A stretch of 64,000 nucleotides of DNA from Bacillus sp. OV166 (GCF_900177675.1 NZ_FXWM01000001.1:5465001-5529000), one strand, 5' to 3'; numbered from the stretch's first letter, positions 52,183 through 61,006 are shown. The notes: a model not told the origin generated them from the letters alone. Numbers and translations are program-made.

Positions 52183-53403
52183 TTAAGTTATTTTATTTAA
52201 ATAAGTAACTGCATCAACAACCAGACCCTTTTGATTGTAATAATCTGCAAGCATTTTATAAAAACAGGTTAGGTCATCACTATGTTCATTTTCCTCTTCA
52301 AAATAGGGAATTACCTTAGATTCCAAATATTTAAACGCTTTTGCTGGCGAGGTCATGTGGAGGAGATAAAATTCCGCCAAGAGTCTATATTTTTTAACCC
52401 CCAGCTCTTTTGACAATAAGTTAACTTCTTGGAAGCAATCTTTTGCTTTTTCGATGGAGTTAAGTGAATGGTACAGCTCCCCAATCGCATGTAATGTGAC
52501 TAGATAGTGCTGATTTTTGTTTGGCTGCAAAGCCAAACTTTTTTGATAATAGTACAGAGCTTCCTTTGCATTCTTCATTTTAAATTGCAAATGGCCCATA
52601 TTATGATAGCTCTGGGGAAGTAATTTATCTTTCTTAAATAATTCTGCGTTACGGATTAAGTGCTGAAAACACTCCTGGGCTTCCTCATATATATTGGAGT
52701 GGGTATAATTAATCCCGAGCAGCATAAGTGTGTGGAGAATTCGGATGAAGTTATGCTGATTCATGAATATTTGCAGGGCCATCTTACCAAAATGAATAGC
52801 ATGTCCTGATTGCTCAAGTGAGCTTTTTACAAGTGATCGATGATAGAGAAATTCCCCACTTGATGCTTCATTATTATTTTCTGTATGTAAAACTTCGAGG
52901 ATATCATCCGCATTTTGATATTGACCCTTCCACATTAAGAATATCGCATGATAGTATCGAAATAAATAATCTTCATGTTGGGAAAAATTTTTCTTTTGCT
53001 TATATAAAAGAGCTCTTTGATGCTCTGCATCTTCAACAAGTCCCTTAAATATAAGATATCTAAATTTATATAGCTCGTAGATATACATATATTTGGAGAA
53101 TGGGATGAGGTGTTCTATTGTCACTAGTTTCTGATAATTTTCTTCTATTTCATCCCTTAGATAAAAATTAATCTTACCGTCTAGCCTTCTTAGTAAGATC
53201 TTTATTTCTTCTTCTTTTTCCTCCATCTCTTCTAGGCTTATGTTTAGCCGCTTGAGTAACAGGGAAATTGTTTCTTCGTTTGCTTCTTTTGAATTGTTCT
53301 CAATTTTACTTAAATGCGGGACAGAGCAAATCCCTTTGGAAAGCTCAGCTTGTGTCATTCCTCTTTGCGTTCGATAGAATTTAATCAGGGCTCCAAATTC
53401 CAT
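52183..53403 (-). CDS. NprR-like RRNPP quorum-sensing regulator (HTH plus TPR)
   Basis: 406 residues. The N-terminal XRE helix-turn-helix (GALIKFYRTQRGMTQAELSK, SVPHLSKIENNSKEANEETI; residues 1-62) is followed by about 330 residues of TPR-type helical repeats (for example YHNMGHLQFKMKNAKEALYY and HAIGELYHSLNSIEKAKDCF). Length and start match NprR of the B. cereus group, which binds a reimported peptide and switches from phosphatase-like to transcription-activator function. The small exported peptide encoded 18 bases downstream is the natural ligand candidate. Targets in this genome are unknown. ATG start. Confidence 0.9.
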   Translation of the reverse strand: MEFGALIKFYRTQRGMTQAELSKGICSVPHLSKIENNSKEANEETISLLLKRLNISLEEMEEKEEEIKILLRRLDGKINFYLRDEIEENYQKLVTIEHLIPFSKYMYIYELYKFRYLIFKGLVEDAEHQRALLYKQKKNFSQHEDYLFRYYHAIFLMWKGQYQNADDILEVLHTENNNEASSGEFLYHRSLVKSSLEQSGHAIHFGKMALQIFMNQHNFIRILHTLMLLGINYTHSNIYEEAQECFQHLIRNAELFKKDKLLPQSYHNMGHLQFKMKNAKEALYYYQKSLALQPNKNQHYLVTLHAIGELYHSLNSIEKAKDCFQEVNLLSKELGVKKYRLLAEFYLLHMTSPAKAFKYLESKVIPYFEEENEHSDDLTCFYKMLADYYNQKGLVVDAVTYLNKIT

Positions 53404-53536
53404 AATGCCACCCAGCGCGCCTTTCCTTTTTTCACTATTTTACAACAATATGAGTATTTCATACAGATACTTTTCAGATTATTAGAAAAATAAAATTTTA
53501 GTACCACTTAATACTTGGGAAAATTTTTACAATATA

Positions 53537-53565
53537 CAAAAAAACCAGCCCTCCGAAGGACTGGT
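53537..53565 (-). terminator. Intrinsic terminator of corA
   Basis: On the minus strand ACCAGTCCTT..AGGGCTGGT forms a hairpin with a CGG-type loop followed by TTTTTTTG, 4 bases after the corA stop. Confidence 0.85.
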
Positions 53566-53569
53566 AAAT

Positions 53570-54508
53570 CTAAAAATATTTCTTTTTCCAAAAAACGAAG
53601 GCTGTTAAACTTGTTAAAAAAGCAGAGATTACTAGTGGTATTGCATAGGAATGAGTAGCATGCTGGAAAGGGATATCAACGTTCATCCCATAAAAGCTCG
53701 CTACCATCGTTGGGAAGGATAAAATAATTGTAATGGAAGTTAAGAATTTCATTACAATGTTTAAGTTATTCGAAATAATCGATGCAAAGGCGTTCATCAT
53801 ACCTGTTAAGATCGAGCGATAGGTTTCGGCCATTTCAATCGCCTGTGTTTTTTCAATAATAACATCTTCTAATAAGTCCTTGTCTTCTTCATACATTTTT
53901 AAATAGTTAAAGCGTAAAATTTTATCGAGGACAACCTTATTTGACTTTAACGAGGTCGTAAAATAAACCAAACTTTTCTCTAAAGCCAGAAAGGCGAATA
54001 GCTCTTTATTTTTTAACGATTGATGAACAACGCGTTCAATTTCATTTGTCTTCTTGTTAATTTGCTTTAAGTACCGAAGATAATAAGAAGAGATGACAAA
54101 TAGAATTTGCAATGCAAAGCGTGTCTTTTTAAACGTAAAAAACTCTTTCACTCTGTTTTTCCGAAATTCTTCTAAAATCGGTGTATCTTTTAAGGAAACG
54201 GTAATGATACATTCGTCCGTAAGAATAATGCCGATTGGAATGGTTTCATAACCAGCAAAACCATCTTCATCATGAACAATGTAGGGAAAATCGACAATGA
54301 TATAGACCCGGCCATCATCACGTTCAATCCTCGGGCGTTCTTCATCATCCAGGGCGTCTTTGATGATATCAACATCCACTTGAGCATCCATGGATACCTT
54401 ATTAATTTCTTCTTGTGTTGGGGCATACATATTGACCCAGCAGCCTTTTGAGATGACATCTACTTGTTCTAAAACTTTTGTCTCCGTGCTTTTAAAAATT
54501 TCCAGCAT
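53570..54508 (-). CDS. corA: CorA-family magnesium/cobalt transporter
   Basis: 312-residue channel subunit. A large cytoplasmic N-terminal domain (1-245) is followed by two C-terminal helices. The selectivity motif YGMNVDIPF follows helix 1 near residue 280, and the basic end FWKKKYF is typical. The family works as a homopentamer for magnesium influx. ATG follows GAGGAGG. A 41-codon frame ends 16 bases upstream and an inverted repeat surrounds it, which may regulate corA. No M-box riboswitch core was found in the leader. Confidence 0.94.
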   Translation of the reverse strand: MLEIFKSTETKVLEQVDVISKGCWVNMYAPTQEEINKVSMDAQVDVDIIKDALDDEERPRIERDDGRVYIIVDFPYIVHDEDGFAGYETIPIGIILTDECIITVSLKDTPILEEFRKNRVKEFFTFKKTRFALQILFVISSYYLRYLKQINKKTNEIERVVHQSLKNKELFAFLALEKSLVYFTTSLKSNKVVLDKILRFNYLKMYEEDKDLLEDVIIEKTQAIEMAETYRSILTGMMNAFASIISNNLNIVMKFLTSITIILSFPTMVASFYGMNVDIPFQHATHSYAIPLVISAFLTSLTAFVFWKKKYF

Positions 54509-54524
54509 GGCAAAACCTCCTCAC

Positions 54525-54650
54525 TCATTTTGTTTGAGGAAGCCAACAACCTTTTCTAGAGTTGATATTCTTGATATTCAATTCAATCCATTCAAAGATA
54601 ACATTGACTTCCCCTCGCCTACTTGGGTCCGGGTCTACGGAATAACTCAA
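54525..54650 (-). CDS. Small protein or leader peptide preceding corA
   Basis: 41 codons with TTG start; GAGGGAG lies about 9 bases upstream and an in-frame stop precedes it. The product begins MSYSVDPDPSRRGEVNVIFE and ends with WIELNIKNINSRKGCWLPQTK-like residues. The composition is protein-like, not random, with no membrane helix. It ends 16 bases before corA, so translation could be coupled. The whole frame is enclosed by the inverted repeat 54559-54569/54652-54662. I do not recognise a family. Confidence 0.55.
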   Translation of the reverse strand: MSYSVDPDPSRRGEVNVIFEWIELNIKNINSRKGCWLPQTK

Positions 54651-54662
54651 AAATATCAACTC
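54559..54662 (-). promoter_or_regulatory. 11-bp inverted repeat around the corA leader frame
   Basis: GAGTTGATATT (54559-54569) and AATATCAACTC (54652-54662) are perfectly complementary and enclose 82 bases. On the mRNA the first arm lies just after the ribosome site and before the TTG of the small frame. Forming the stem would therefore hinder its translation. This could be an RNA switch or a coincidence. Confidence 0.4.
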
Positions 54663-54734
54663 CCTCTAACCTTTTATATATCCTTTCCTATCATAAACCC
54701 AAATCATCGAAAGTACAAAGGAGTTTTTTTGGAA

Positions 54735-55631
54735 TTATTCATCTTCCTCAAAATAGGGATTTAAATGAATTAAAACTTCCTGAATGTTGTCAAATTTATC
54801 CATCAATTTTTGTTTAATTAATTTTGCGAGGTCATGCCCTTGCTTGATCGTTTTATAGTGATCGATTGCTATACGTAAATCCACCAATACATAATGACCC
54901 AGTTCCCTTGCTCTAATTCGGTCAATTCGTTTTACCTCTTGGAACTCGTTAACAACAGCGATGTATTCCTGAAGTGTCTCTGTATTAATATTACGTTCGA
55001 GTAAGATGTCAAATGCCTCTGTTAACATTTCCTTCGCTATTTTAAAAATTAAGTAAGCGACAAAAATACTAGCTGCCTTATCCCCGTATAGTAAAAACTG
55101 AATATCGAATCGGTTCCCTGCGATGGAAAGGAGAACCCCTATTGCAGCAGCAATTGATGCGACAATATCTGCTTTATGGTCAAATGCAATTGCCTCAATG
55201 GCTTTACTCTTATTCTGTTTCGCAACCTTTAATGAACTGCGGTATAAAATAATCTTGGTTACATATGAAAATAGGGCAACCCACATCGCTAGTAAGCTAG
55301 GTGATTCCACTTCATGAAAGAAACCGCTGATGCCTTCGTAAACCACATAAATGGAGACGAGAAAAAGCAATATACCAATAATGCCTGAAACAATGACTTC
55401 TGCCTTCCCATGTCCATAAGGATGTTCATTATCGGCAGGCTTATTAGCAATTTTAATCACTAACAGCACAATGACAGATGCAAATACATCTGCGGCAGAG
55501 TGGATTCCATCTGCAAAGACCGCGTCACTATGTCCATACCAACCAATGACTATTTTTCCTAATGTAAGAATAATGTTACTGATTACACTGATCCAGGCTA
55601 CTTTTTTAGCCAGAGTTTCTCTCATCTCCAT
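54735..55631 (-). CDS. Cation diffusion facilitator (CDF) exporter
   Basis: About 298 residues. It has six membrane helices in the first 200 residues, with metal-site residues in VFADGIHSAADVFAS (helix 2) and EAIAFDHKADIVASIAAAIG (helix 5), and the loop motif HPYGHGKAEVIVS. A cytoplasmic C-terminal ferredoxin-like domain (residues 205-298) has VLVDLRIAIDHYKTIKQGHD. Members export zinc, iron, manganese or cobalt by proton antiport; the HD-HD site fits several. ATG at 55631 has AAAGGTGG 7 bases upstream. It lies upstream of corA but about 85 bases away. Confidence 0.91.
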   Translation of the reverse strand: MEMRETLAKKVAWISVISNIILTLGKIVIGWYGHSDAVFADGIHSAADVFASVIVLLVIKIANKPADNEHPYGHGKAEVIVSGIIGILLFLVSIYVVYEGISGFFHEVESPSLLAMWVALFSYVTKIILYRSSLKVAKQNKSKAIEAIAFDHKADIVASIAAAIGVLLSIAGNRFDIQFLLYGDKAASIFVAYLIFKIAKEMLTEAFDILLERNINTETLQEYIAVVNEFQEVKRIDRIRARELGHYVLVDLRIAIDHYKTIKQGHDLAKLIKQKLMDKFDNIQEVLIHLNPYFEEDE

Positions 55632-55738
55632 AAGTAAACCACCTTTAAAATTACCTCTAGAAATCATAGCAAACGTAACCTAGATGGGTCTAGAGAAAAA
55701 GTCTTGCCTGCTTTAATCTATGTTGGGCATATGCAAAA

Positions 55739-55879
55739 TCATAATCCTTCTTCACCTTGATTTTCCTCTTTTACCATTTCGATCTCTTCAACAACAGAAA
55801 TTTTATTGATTTGGTCATGCAGAAAATGAAAAGCTTCGTCTAACTCTTCCCGAGATGGGAATTCATTTTTTTCGTTCAT
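55739..55879 (-). CDS. Small acidic protein, 46 residues
   Basis: Short gene with ATG preceded by GGAGG 7 bases upstream and a TGA stop. The product begins MNEKNEFPSREELDEAFHFL and continues HDQINKISVVEEIEMVKEE, largely helical and acidic, without a signal. No family is recognised. It lies divergent to the YozQ-like gene. Confidence 0.65.
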   Translation of the reverse strand: MNEKNEFPSREELDEAFHFLHDQINKISVVEEIEMVKEENQGEEGL

Positions 55880-55978
55880 AATGTAACCTCCATTTGAGAT
55901 TTATTTTTTATTGGGAGTAATCCTGTCAAAAAAAGAAAAAAATACCCTTGTATCAAACACGAAAAGGGAGGAATTAAG

Positions 55979-56197
55979 ATGGACAATAAGAATCAGAAAG
56001 CTAATCCAAACAAAGAATTGGCAGGTAGTTTCTATCATCCAAGTTATTATCAAGAATCGGATGACCTTTCTGCCGGGCTTGCCACTACACATGAGCAAGC
56101 TAGTGACACGTATACTGAAGGTGAAATTGGTGCTGTGATTGATGATGTAAATGGAAAGGATATCCCCATTCCACAAAAAGGCTATGATAAACAATAA
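55979..56197 (+). CDS. yozQ: YozQ-family (DUF4025) small protein
   Basis: 72 residues, hydrophilic: KELAGSFYHPSYYQESDDLS, GLATTHEQASDTYTEGEIGA, ending NGKDIPIPQKGYDKQ. It matches the short YozQ proteins of spore formers, whose role is unknown. ATG has GGGAGG 7 bases upstream, and a terminator follows 7 bases after the stop. Confidence 0.8.
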   Translation: MDNKNQKANPNKELAGSFYHPSYYQESDDLSAGLATTHEQASDTYTEGEIGAVIDDVNGKDIPIPQKGYDKQ

Positions 56198-56204
56198 AAT
56201 TAGA

Positions 56205-56242
56205 GAAAACAGCTCTCACTTGAAAGCTGTTTTCTTTTTTTT
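56205..56242. terminator. Intrinsic terminator between the YozQ-like and YteA-like genes
   Basis: GAAAACAGCT pairs with AGCTGTTTTC around a 10-base loop and is followed by TTTTTTTT on the plus strand. It may also serve the convergent YteA-like gene. Confidence 0.88.
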
Positions 56243-56247
56243 ATCCA

Positions 56248-57006
56248 TCATTTATCATCATGATCAACGTAAGGGTCGTGTTCAAATGCAGGTAAATCCC
56301 CAAAGCTTGTCATGATCCCTTCCTCATCAAGGGCATCTTCGTATTTTTCATGCTGAGGGTTTGGATAAACCTTGATTTCATTTCCATACATGTCATTTCC
56401 CACAAAATTTTCATAGTCCTCAACATAGCCAATATTTTCGTCTGCTTCAGAATAGATATCACTATAACTATCCTGTGGGAAGGCTAAATCGGATGGAGTT
56501 TCGGATGTGCCCCATGCTGCAACCGTCTGCCAAGAATCTTCGGCATCATATGCAACATTTTCGTCCTTTTCATCCATATCAAACTTACCAAATGGCGGCA
56601 TCAAAACGCCTTCTTCAACAGGTCGTTTGTGTGAGGTAACCTGATCAGGGCTGTGCTCGATACAATAGGTTGTATTGGGCAAGGCCTCTAAACGTTCTAA
56701 CGGTATTTCCTTTCCGCATACCTCACAGTTTCCATAGGTTCCATTTTCCATCGCATCTAATGCATGATTTATATTTCTTAGTTCAAATTGATAATGTTCA
56801 TTTAAAGCAATATCTTTCTCCCGTTCATATAATTCGGTTCCTTCATCGGCTGGATGGTTATCAATGCTGGATAACTCCCCCATTGACTCATGAAAATGAC
56901 CTCTTTCTAAACCAAAATGATCATTTTGTTCTAAATGCCCTTCCACTTCACTCTTTTCCTGTAACAACTGTAACCGTAACTCAGCTAGCTGCTGTGTCGA
57001 TAACAT
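56248..57006 (-). CDS. yteA: YteA-type TraR/DksA zinc-finger protein (sporulation-associated family)
   Basis: 252 residues. The N-terminal coiled coil (QQLAELRLQLLQEKSEVEGH ... ELYEREKDIALNEHYQFELR) is followed by the DksA/TraR zinc finger GTYGNCEVCGKEIPLERLEA with YCIEH; the last ligand is a histidine instead of a cysteine. A long acidic tail then holds a DUF-like segment (DAEDSWQTVAAWGTSETPSD). Proteins of this type are annotated as YteA and found in endospore formers; the mechanism is unknown. ATG at 57006 has AAGGGG 8 bases upstream. Confidence 0.9.
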   Translation of the reverse strand: MLSTQQLAELRLQLLQEKSEVEGHLEQNDHFGLERGHFHESMGELSSIDNHPADEGTELYEREKDIALNEHYQFELRNINHALDAMENGTYGNCEVCGKEIPLERLEALPNTTYCIEHSPDQVTSHKRPVEEGVLMPPFGKFDMDEKDENVAYDAEDSWQTVAAWGTSETPSDLAFPQDSYSDIYSEADENIGYVEDYENFVGNDMYGNEIKVYPNPQHEKYEDALDEEGIMTSFGDLPAFEHDPYVDHDDK

Positions 57007-57236
57007 GTGATAAACCCCTTTCAATGAAAAGCGCAATTATTTATTACTTGATCTATTTCACCATTTATTGTTTTTATTTTTTTCGTTCTCCTTTATTTTC
57101 ATTTTTTTCGGGGTTGATTATGTAATGAAAATTTAATTCCATCAAAAACCTAACTAATACATCGATTATTAACTGAATAAGAAATGAACAGGCGAGTATC
57201 TTAAGAAATATCAAATAGGAGAAATGAGGAGATTAT

Positions 57237-57398
57237 GTGGTTAATGAAAACTTTGATAAATTCAGACAAGAACAAAAGGAACATCAAGCAGTATATTTAG
57301 GCGGTAACAAAACGCAAAAGCCCGGCCTTAATGATCCAGAATATAATAATCAAGATAATACCGACAAATCGCCAGGAGCAACCGGACGTGATATTTAG
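57237..57398 (+). CDS. Small hydrophilic protein, 53 residues
   Basis: GTG start with GAGGAG 5 bases upstream and a TAG stop 17 bases before the permease gene. The product begins MVNENFDKFRQEQKEHQAVY, continues LGGNKTQKPGLNDPEYNNQD and ends PGATGRDI, polar and glycine-rich like small spore-associated proteins. An overlapping ATG two bases earlier opens a short different frame and is rejected. It is probably co-transcribed with the permease. Confidence 0.65.
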   Translation: MVNENFDKFRQEQKEHQAVYLGGNKTQKPGLNDPEYNNQDNTDKSPGATGRDI

Positions 57399-57415
57399 TT
57401 AAAAGGAGAATTTCA

Positions 57416-58771
57416 ATGAGTAAATCTAAAGCCGGTGCGGGCGAAAAAAACGATATGAAATGGTGGCAGCTTTCTTTATTTGGAGTGGGTTGTACAATTG
57501 GGACAGGTTTTTTCCTTGGCTCTGGTTTAGCAATTAAGATGACTGGCCCCTCTATTTTAGTTGCCTTTTTCATTGCTGCACTTGGTACTTATTTTGTCTA
57601 TGATGCTTTGTCAAAGATGACCTCCAAAGAGCCACTACAAGGCGGCTTCAGGTCGTATGCGAAGAAAGCCTATGGAAGATGGGCAGGATTTAGCAGCGGC
57701 TGGGTTTACTGGTCCTCAGAGGTGCTAATTATGGGAAGCCAAATGACGGCCCTCTCCATTTTTTCTCGTTTTTGGCTTCCAAAAATACCTTTATGGATTT
57801 TCGCCACAATCTATGCTGTTCTAGGATTAGCCGTTATATTAATCGGGGTAAAAGTTTTAAACAAGCTCGAAAATATTCTTGCCATCTTAAAAATCTCAGC
57901 AATACTTATGTTTATCGTTATAGCTTTGCTAGCAATTTTTGGGGTCATTAATGGAGATCGCCCGATTCAGTACCCGAATAGTAGAAGCGAAATCATTCCA
58001 CATGGCTTTAAAGGATTGTGGTCAGCTGTAATATTTGCTTTCTATGCCTTCGGGGGAATAGAAATCTTAGGTTTAATGGCGACAAATTTAAAAGATCCAA
58101 AAGAGGCTCCAAAAGCAGGAAAAGTGATGTTGTTTACGCTGATGGTTATTTATGTTATTTCGATCGGCCTAGCGGTCATTATCGTTTCATGGAATCAATT
58201 TAATACAAAGGAAAGTACATTTGTGGTTGCCTTAGATGCTTACCATCTAACTTTTGTTCCGCATTTATTTAATGCTGCATTAATTATAGCAGGGTTTTCG
58301 ACAATGACAGCATCTCTTTATGGCGTTACAAGCGTTCTTGTTACCCTTGGAGAAGAAGGCGATGCACCTGCAAGTTTTTCAACACAGGGAAAATTAAAGG
58401 TTCCCCTCCCTGCCCTGCTAGTTACAATGCTTGGAATTACTGCTTCGATTGTATCCGCGCTGGTACTGCCAGATCAAATTTATGAGTGGGTGACAACAGG
58501 AGCAGCATTGATGCTACTTTATAATTGGCTCTTTATCCTTGCATCCTCAAGAAAAATCTTAGAGTTAAAGCTGAAGGAAAAAATAATGTATTCAATTGGT
58601 GCTCTATTTATTTTAATTGCTGTCAGTGGAACACTTTTTCACAAAACAAGCAGGCCCGGCTTTTTTATTAGTTTAGCCTTTCTTGTGATTATTGGAGCAA
58701 TTACCTTAATCATGTCGTTCAAATGGAAAAAGTCTAAGAAAAAAGTACTGAACCCTTGGCCAACCGCATAA
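57416..58771 (+). CDS. Amino-acid permease (APC superfamily)
   Basis: 451 residues with twelve predicted helices. Helix 1 has the substrate-binding unwound motif in FGVGCTIGTGFFLGSGLAIK; then GPSILVAFFIAALGTYFVYD and the helix-6 region IFAFYAFGGIEILGLMATNLKDPKEAPKA are typical of the APC family (GABA/aspartate/arginine-type permeases). The substrate is not predictable. ATG follows AAGGAG. A bidirectional terminator separates it from the convergent LysE gene. Confidence 0.92.
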   Translation: MSKSKAGAGEKNDMKWWQLSLFGVGCTIGTGFFLGSGLAIKMTGPSILVAFFIAALGTYFVYDALSKMTSKEPLQGGFRSYAKKAYGRWAGFSSGWVYWSSEVLIMGSQMTALSIFSRFWLPKIPLWIFATIYAVLGLAVILIGVKVLNKLENILAILKISAILMFIVIALLAIFGVINGDRPIQYPNSRSEIIPHGFKGLWSAVIFAFYAFGGIEILGLMATNLKDPKEAPKAGKVMLFTLMVIYVISIGLAVIIVSWNQFNTKESTFVVALDAYHLTFVPHLFNAALIIAGFSTMTASLYGVTSVLVTLGEEGDAPASFSTQGKLKVPLPALLVTMLGITASIVSALVLPDQIYEWVTTGAALMLLYNWLFILASSRKILELKLKEKIMYSIGALFILIAVSGTLFHKTSRPGFFISLAFLVIIGAITLIMSFKWKKSKKKVLNPWPTA

Positions 58772-58804
58772 AAAATCCAGCAAGTTTTTTCGTTGGATTT
58801 TTTT
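58771..58804. terminator. Bidirectional terminator between permease and LysE genes
   Basis: AAAAATCCA pairs with TGGATTTTT around a T-rich loop, directly after the permease stop and before the LysE-type stop on the other strand. Confidence 0.8.
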
Positions 58805-58805
58805 G

Positions 58806-59432
58806 TTATCCAAGTAAAATATTAAAAGCTTGCATGCCAAAATAAATCCCAAAGCCAATCAATGAAAGACCAGATAGGCAGGAAATGACTACAAGTAAAT
58901 GGGCTGTTAAAAATTGTCTGAAGCTGCTAGCGACACTGGCCATCGCAATATCCCAGATTAAGAGTCCAATAAAAATTGCACTGCTATAAATCACTAATTG
59001 ACCAGTATTATAGGTCGCAGCAGTTTTGGCAAGTACAGACCCATAAATACCTAACCAAAAAAGAATGGTTAACGGATTGGATATCGACATTAAGAACCCA
59101 GAAAAAAAAGATTTGATCAGCGGTTCCTTCCCTCGGGAATGCTCTAAATTTATCTTGCCTGCATTCATAAAGGTTTCTATGCCTGTATACATCAGTACAA
59201 AACAACCAAAAAACCAGAGAAAGGTTTGCATAAATGCAGTCTCAAGAAATTGGACAACTCCTATGTAAACAACAAACATATATATGCCATCTGCGACAAC
59301 TGCCCCTACTCCAATAAGCCACGAGTTCATAAAACCGTTTCTTATGCCTCTGTCTATTTGCGCGGCATTAATCGGTCCAATAGGAGCCGCTAGTGACAAT
59401 CCTAAAAGTATGTAGCTCAAAAATACATTCAT
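58806..59432 (-). CDS. LysE/RhtB-family exporter
   Basis: 208 residues with six hydrophobic helices. The N-terminal signature GLSLAAPIGPINAAQIDRGI and the segment GVGAVVADGIYMFVVYIG, plus FFSGFLMSISNPLTILFWLG in the middle, define the LysE family, which exports amino acids such as lysine, arginine, threonine or homoserine lactones. ATG follows GGAG at 8 bases. It is a single gene. Confidence 0.92.
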   Translation of the reverse strand: MNVFLSYILLGLSLAAPIGPINAAQIDRGIRNGFMNSWLIGVGAVVADGIYMFVVYIGVVQFLETAFMQTFLWFFGCFVLMYTGIETFMNAGKINLEHSRGKEPLIKSFFSGFLMSISNPLTILFWLGIYGSVLAKTAATYNTGQLVIYSSAIFIGLLIWDIAMASVASSFRQFLTAHLLVVISCLSGLSLIGFGIYFGMQAFNILLG

Positions 59433-59545
59433 CCATATCTCTCCCCTAATAAATGAGTAGAAGCTTGTCTATCCATTTTTATTCAGAGAAATAGGTTTGT
59501 ACGACAAAAAAATAAAATGAGCTTACTAATACTTCAGGAAAACTA

Positions 59546-59995
59546 TCACGCTGTTTTTAGATTTTTGAAGACAAAATACTTTTGTCCAAGATAATTGGCT
59601 ATTGTATACAAAGTACTGCCTAATAGAACGGAAACACCTTCCTTAATAGACGTGCTAAGAAGAACAAATTGACTTCCCAGCTCGACCAATTTCTCACTAC
59701 AGAAATAGGCGGAAAAATAACAAATAAAAAGAAGCGCGAAAAACCTGGGCAGACCTCTATAGAAGGAAACATTACTTTTAAACGTAAAAGTCCGATTTAA
59801 TAAAAAGCTTACACATGCCCCGATCGCATTTCCTGCAAACGTGGATGTCCAGTAGGAAGAGCCCACAACGTTAAGAAGAAAGAACATAAAAGTCAAACCA
59901 ATAATTGTATTTACAATGCCTACAAGGAGAAATCGAACAAGTGAGTTAGTTGTTGGTTTCAGATATTTGTCTAAGGTCAAGATTATAAAACTCAT
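59546..59995 (-). CDS. GtrA-family membrane protein
   Basis: 149 residues with four helices. VRFLLVGIVNTIIGLTFMFF and FAGNAIGACVSFLLNRTFTFKSN are diagnostic of GtrA, a partner that helps translocate an undecaprenyl-phosphate-linked sugar across the membrane. It overlaps the end of the GtrB-like gene by 50 bases in a different frame. The start may be slightly later than ATG 59995 (for example TTG at 59977). Last gene of the three-gene glycosylation cassette. Confidence 0.9.
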   Translation of the reverse strand: MSFIILTLDKYLKPTTNSLVRFLLVGIVNTIIGLTFMFFLLNVVGSSYWTSTFAGNAIGACVSFLLNRTFTFKSNVSFYRGLPRFFALLFICYFSAYFCSEKLVELGSQFVLLSTSIKEGVSVLLGSTLYTIANYLGQKYFVFKNLKTA

Positions 59996-60986
59996 CCTCT
60001 ACTGTTGGATTAAGCAAATGGTGCCTTGGTTTTGCCAGATTAAATGAATCGATATCAACAATATACTTTGGACGCTGTTTTGATTCTTTATAGATTTTCC
60101 CAACATACTCGCCTATTAATCCCATCGCAATTAACTGCAAGCCGCCAATAAGCCAAATCGAAGTAATCAGTGACGTCCAGCCCGTCTCGGTATTCCCAAA
60201 AAACTTTAGCGTTAAAAAATAGACTCCAAAGAATAGACTCAAGAAAAAAGAAACCAATCCGAGGATTAACACAAAGCGAATCGGTGAAACAGAGAAGGAG
60301 GTAATTCCGTCAAAAGCAAAGGCGAGCATCTTTTTTAAAGGATACTTTGTTTCACCCGCTTGTCTCTCTAGCCTGTCATAATAAACTACATCCGTGCGAA
60401 AGCCGAGAAGAGGAACAATCCCTCGTAAAAATAAATTGACTTCGCTAAATCGTTCTAATTCTTGCACCGCTCTTTTACTCATTAATCGGAAATCGGCATG
60501 ATTATAAACGAGGTCAACTCCCATCTTTTCCATGACCTTATAAAATCCTTGGGCAGTACTTCGTTTGAAGAGAGTATCCGTGTCCCGCCCTTTTCGAACA
60601 CCGTAAACAATTTCACACCCTTCATGAAATTTCAGGACAAACTCACGGATTACATTTATATCATCCTGTAAATCTGCATCAATGGATACAACGCAATCAG
60701 AAAGATCCTTTGCTGTAAATAAACCAGCAAGTAATGCATTTTGGTGACCTACATTTCTGGATAATTTTAAGCCCCGTACAAATTCATTTCTTAATCCCTC
60801 TTTATAAATCAATTCCCATGTTCGATCCTGACTTCCATCATCAACAAACAAGATTTTGCTTTGTTTAGAAACAAGCTTATCGTTAATCAGCTCTTTCACC
60901 AATTGCTGAAGCTCAGCAATGGTCAAAGGTAAAACCTCCTCCTCGTTATAGCAAGGCACAACAATTGTAAGAACTGGTTCCATCAT
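59946..60986 (-). CDS. GtrB-like polyprenyl-phosphate glycosyltransferase (family 2)
   Basis: About 346 residues. The GT-A domain has LTIVVPCYNEEEVLPLTIAE, ILFVDDGSQDRTWELIYKE, the DAD metal motif in CVVSIDADLQDDINVIREF, VYGVRKGRDTDTLFKR and NHADFRLMSKRAV. Two C-terminal helices follow (RFVLILGLVSFFLSLFFGVY and IWLIGGLQLIAMGLIGEYVG). It loads a sugar onto undecaprenyl phosphate for use outside the membrane. ATG at 60986 lies 20 bases after the upstream stop; ATG at 61037 overlaps it and has no ribosome site. Confidence 0.91.
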   Translation of the reverse strand: MMEPVLTIVVPCYNEEEVLPLTIAELQQLVKELINDKLVSKQSKILFVDDGSQDRTWELIYKEGLRNEFVRGLKLSRNVGHQNALLAGLFTAKDLSDCVVSIDADLQDDINVIREFVLKFHEGCEIVYGVRKGRDTDTLFKRSTAQGFYKVMEKMGVDLVYNHADFRLMSKRAVQELERFSEVNLFLRGIVPLLGFRTDVVYYDRLERQAGETKYPLKKMLAFAFDGITSFSVSPIRFVLILGLVSFFLSLFFGVYFLTLKFFGNTETGWTSLITSIWLIGGLQLIAMGLIGEYVGKIYKESKQRPKYIVDIDSFNLAKPRHHLLNPTVEDEFYNLDLRQISETNN

Positions 60987-61006
60987 CTGTTTTAAACCCC
61001 CGCTGT

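Noticed and set aside
54509..54734. M-box, manganese or c-di-AMP riboswitch before corA
   Set aside because: None of the conserved core sequences of these classes could be found in the leader; only an inverted repeat and a short open frame are visible.
56670..57125. Plus-strand open frame opposite the YteA-like gene
   Set aside because: It is the complement of the zinc-finger protein gene, whose motifs and ribosome site are clear.
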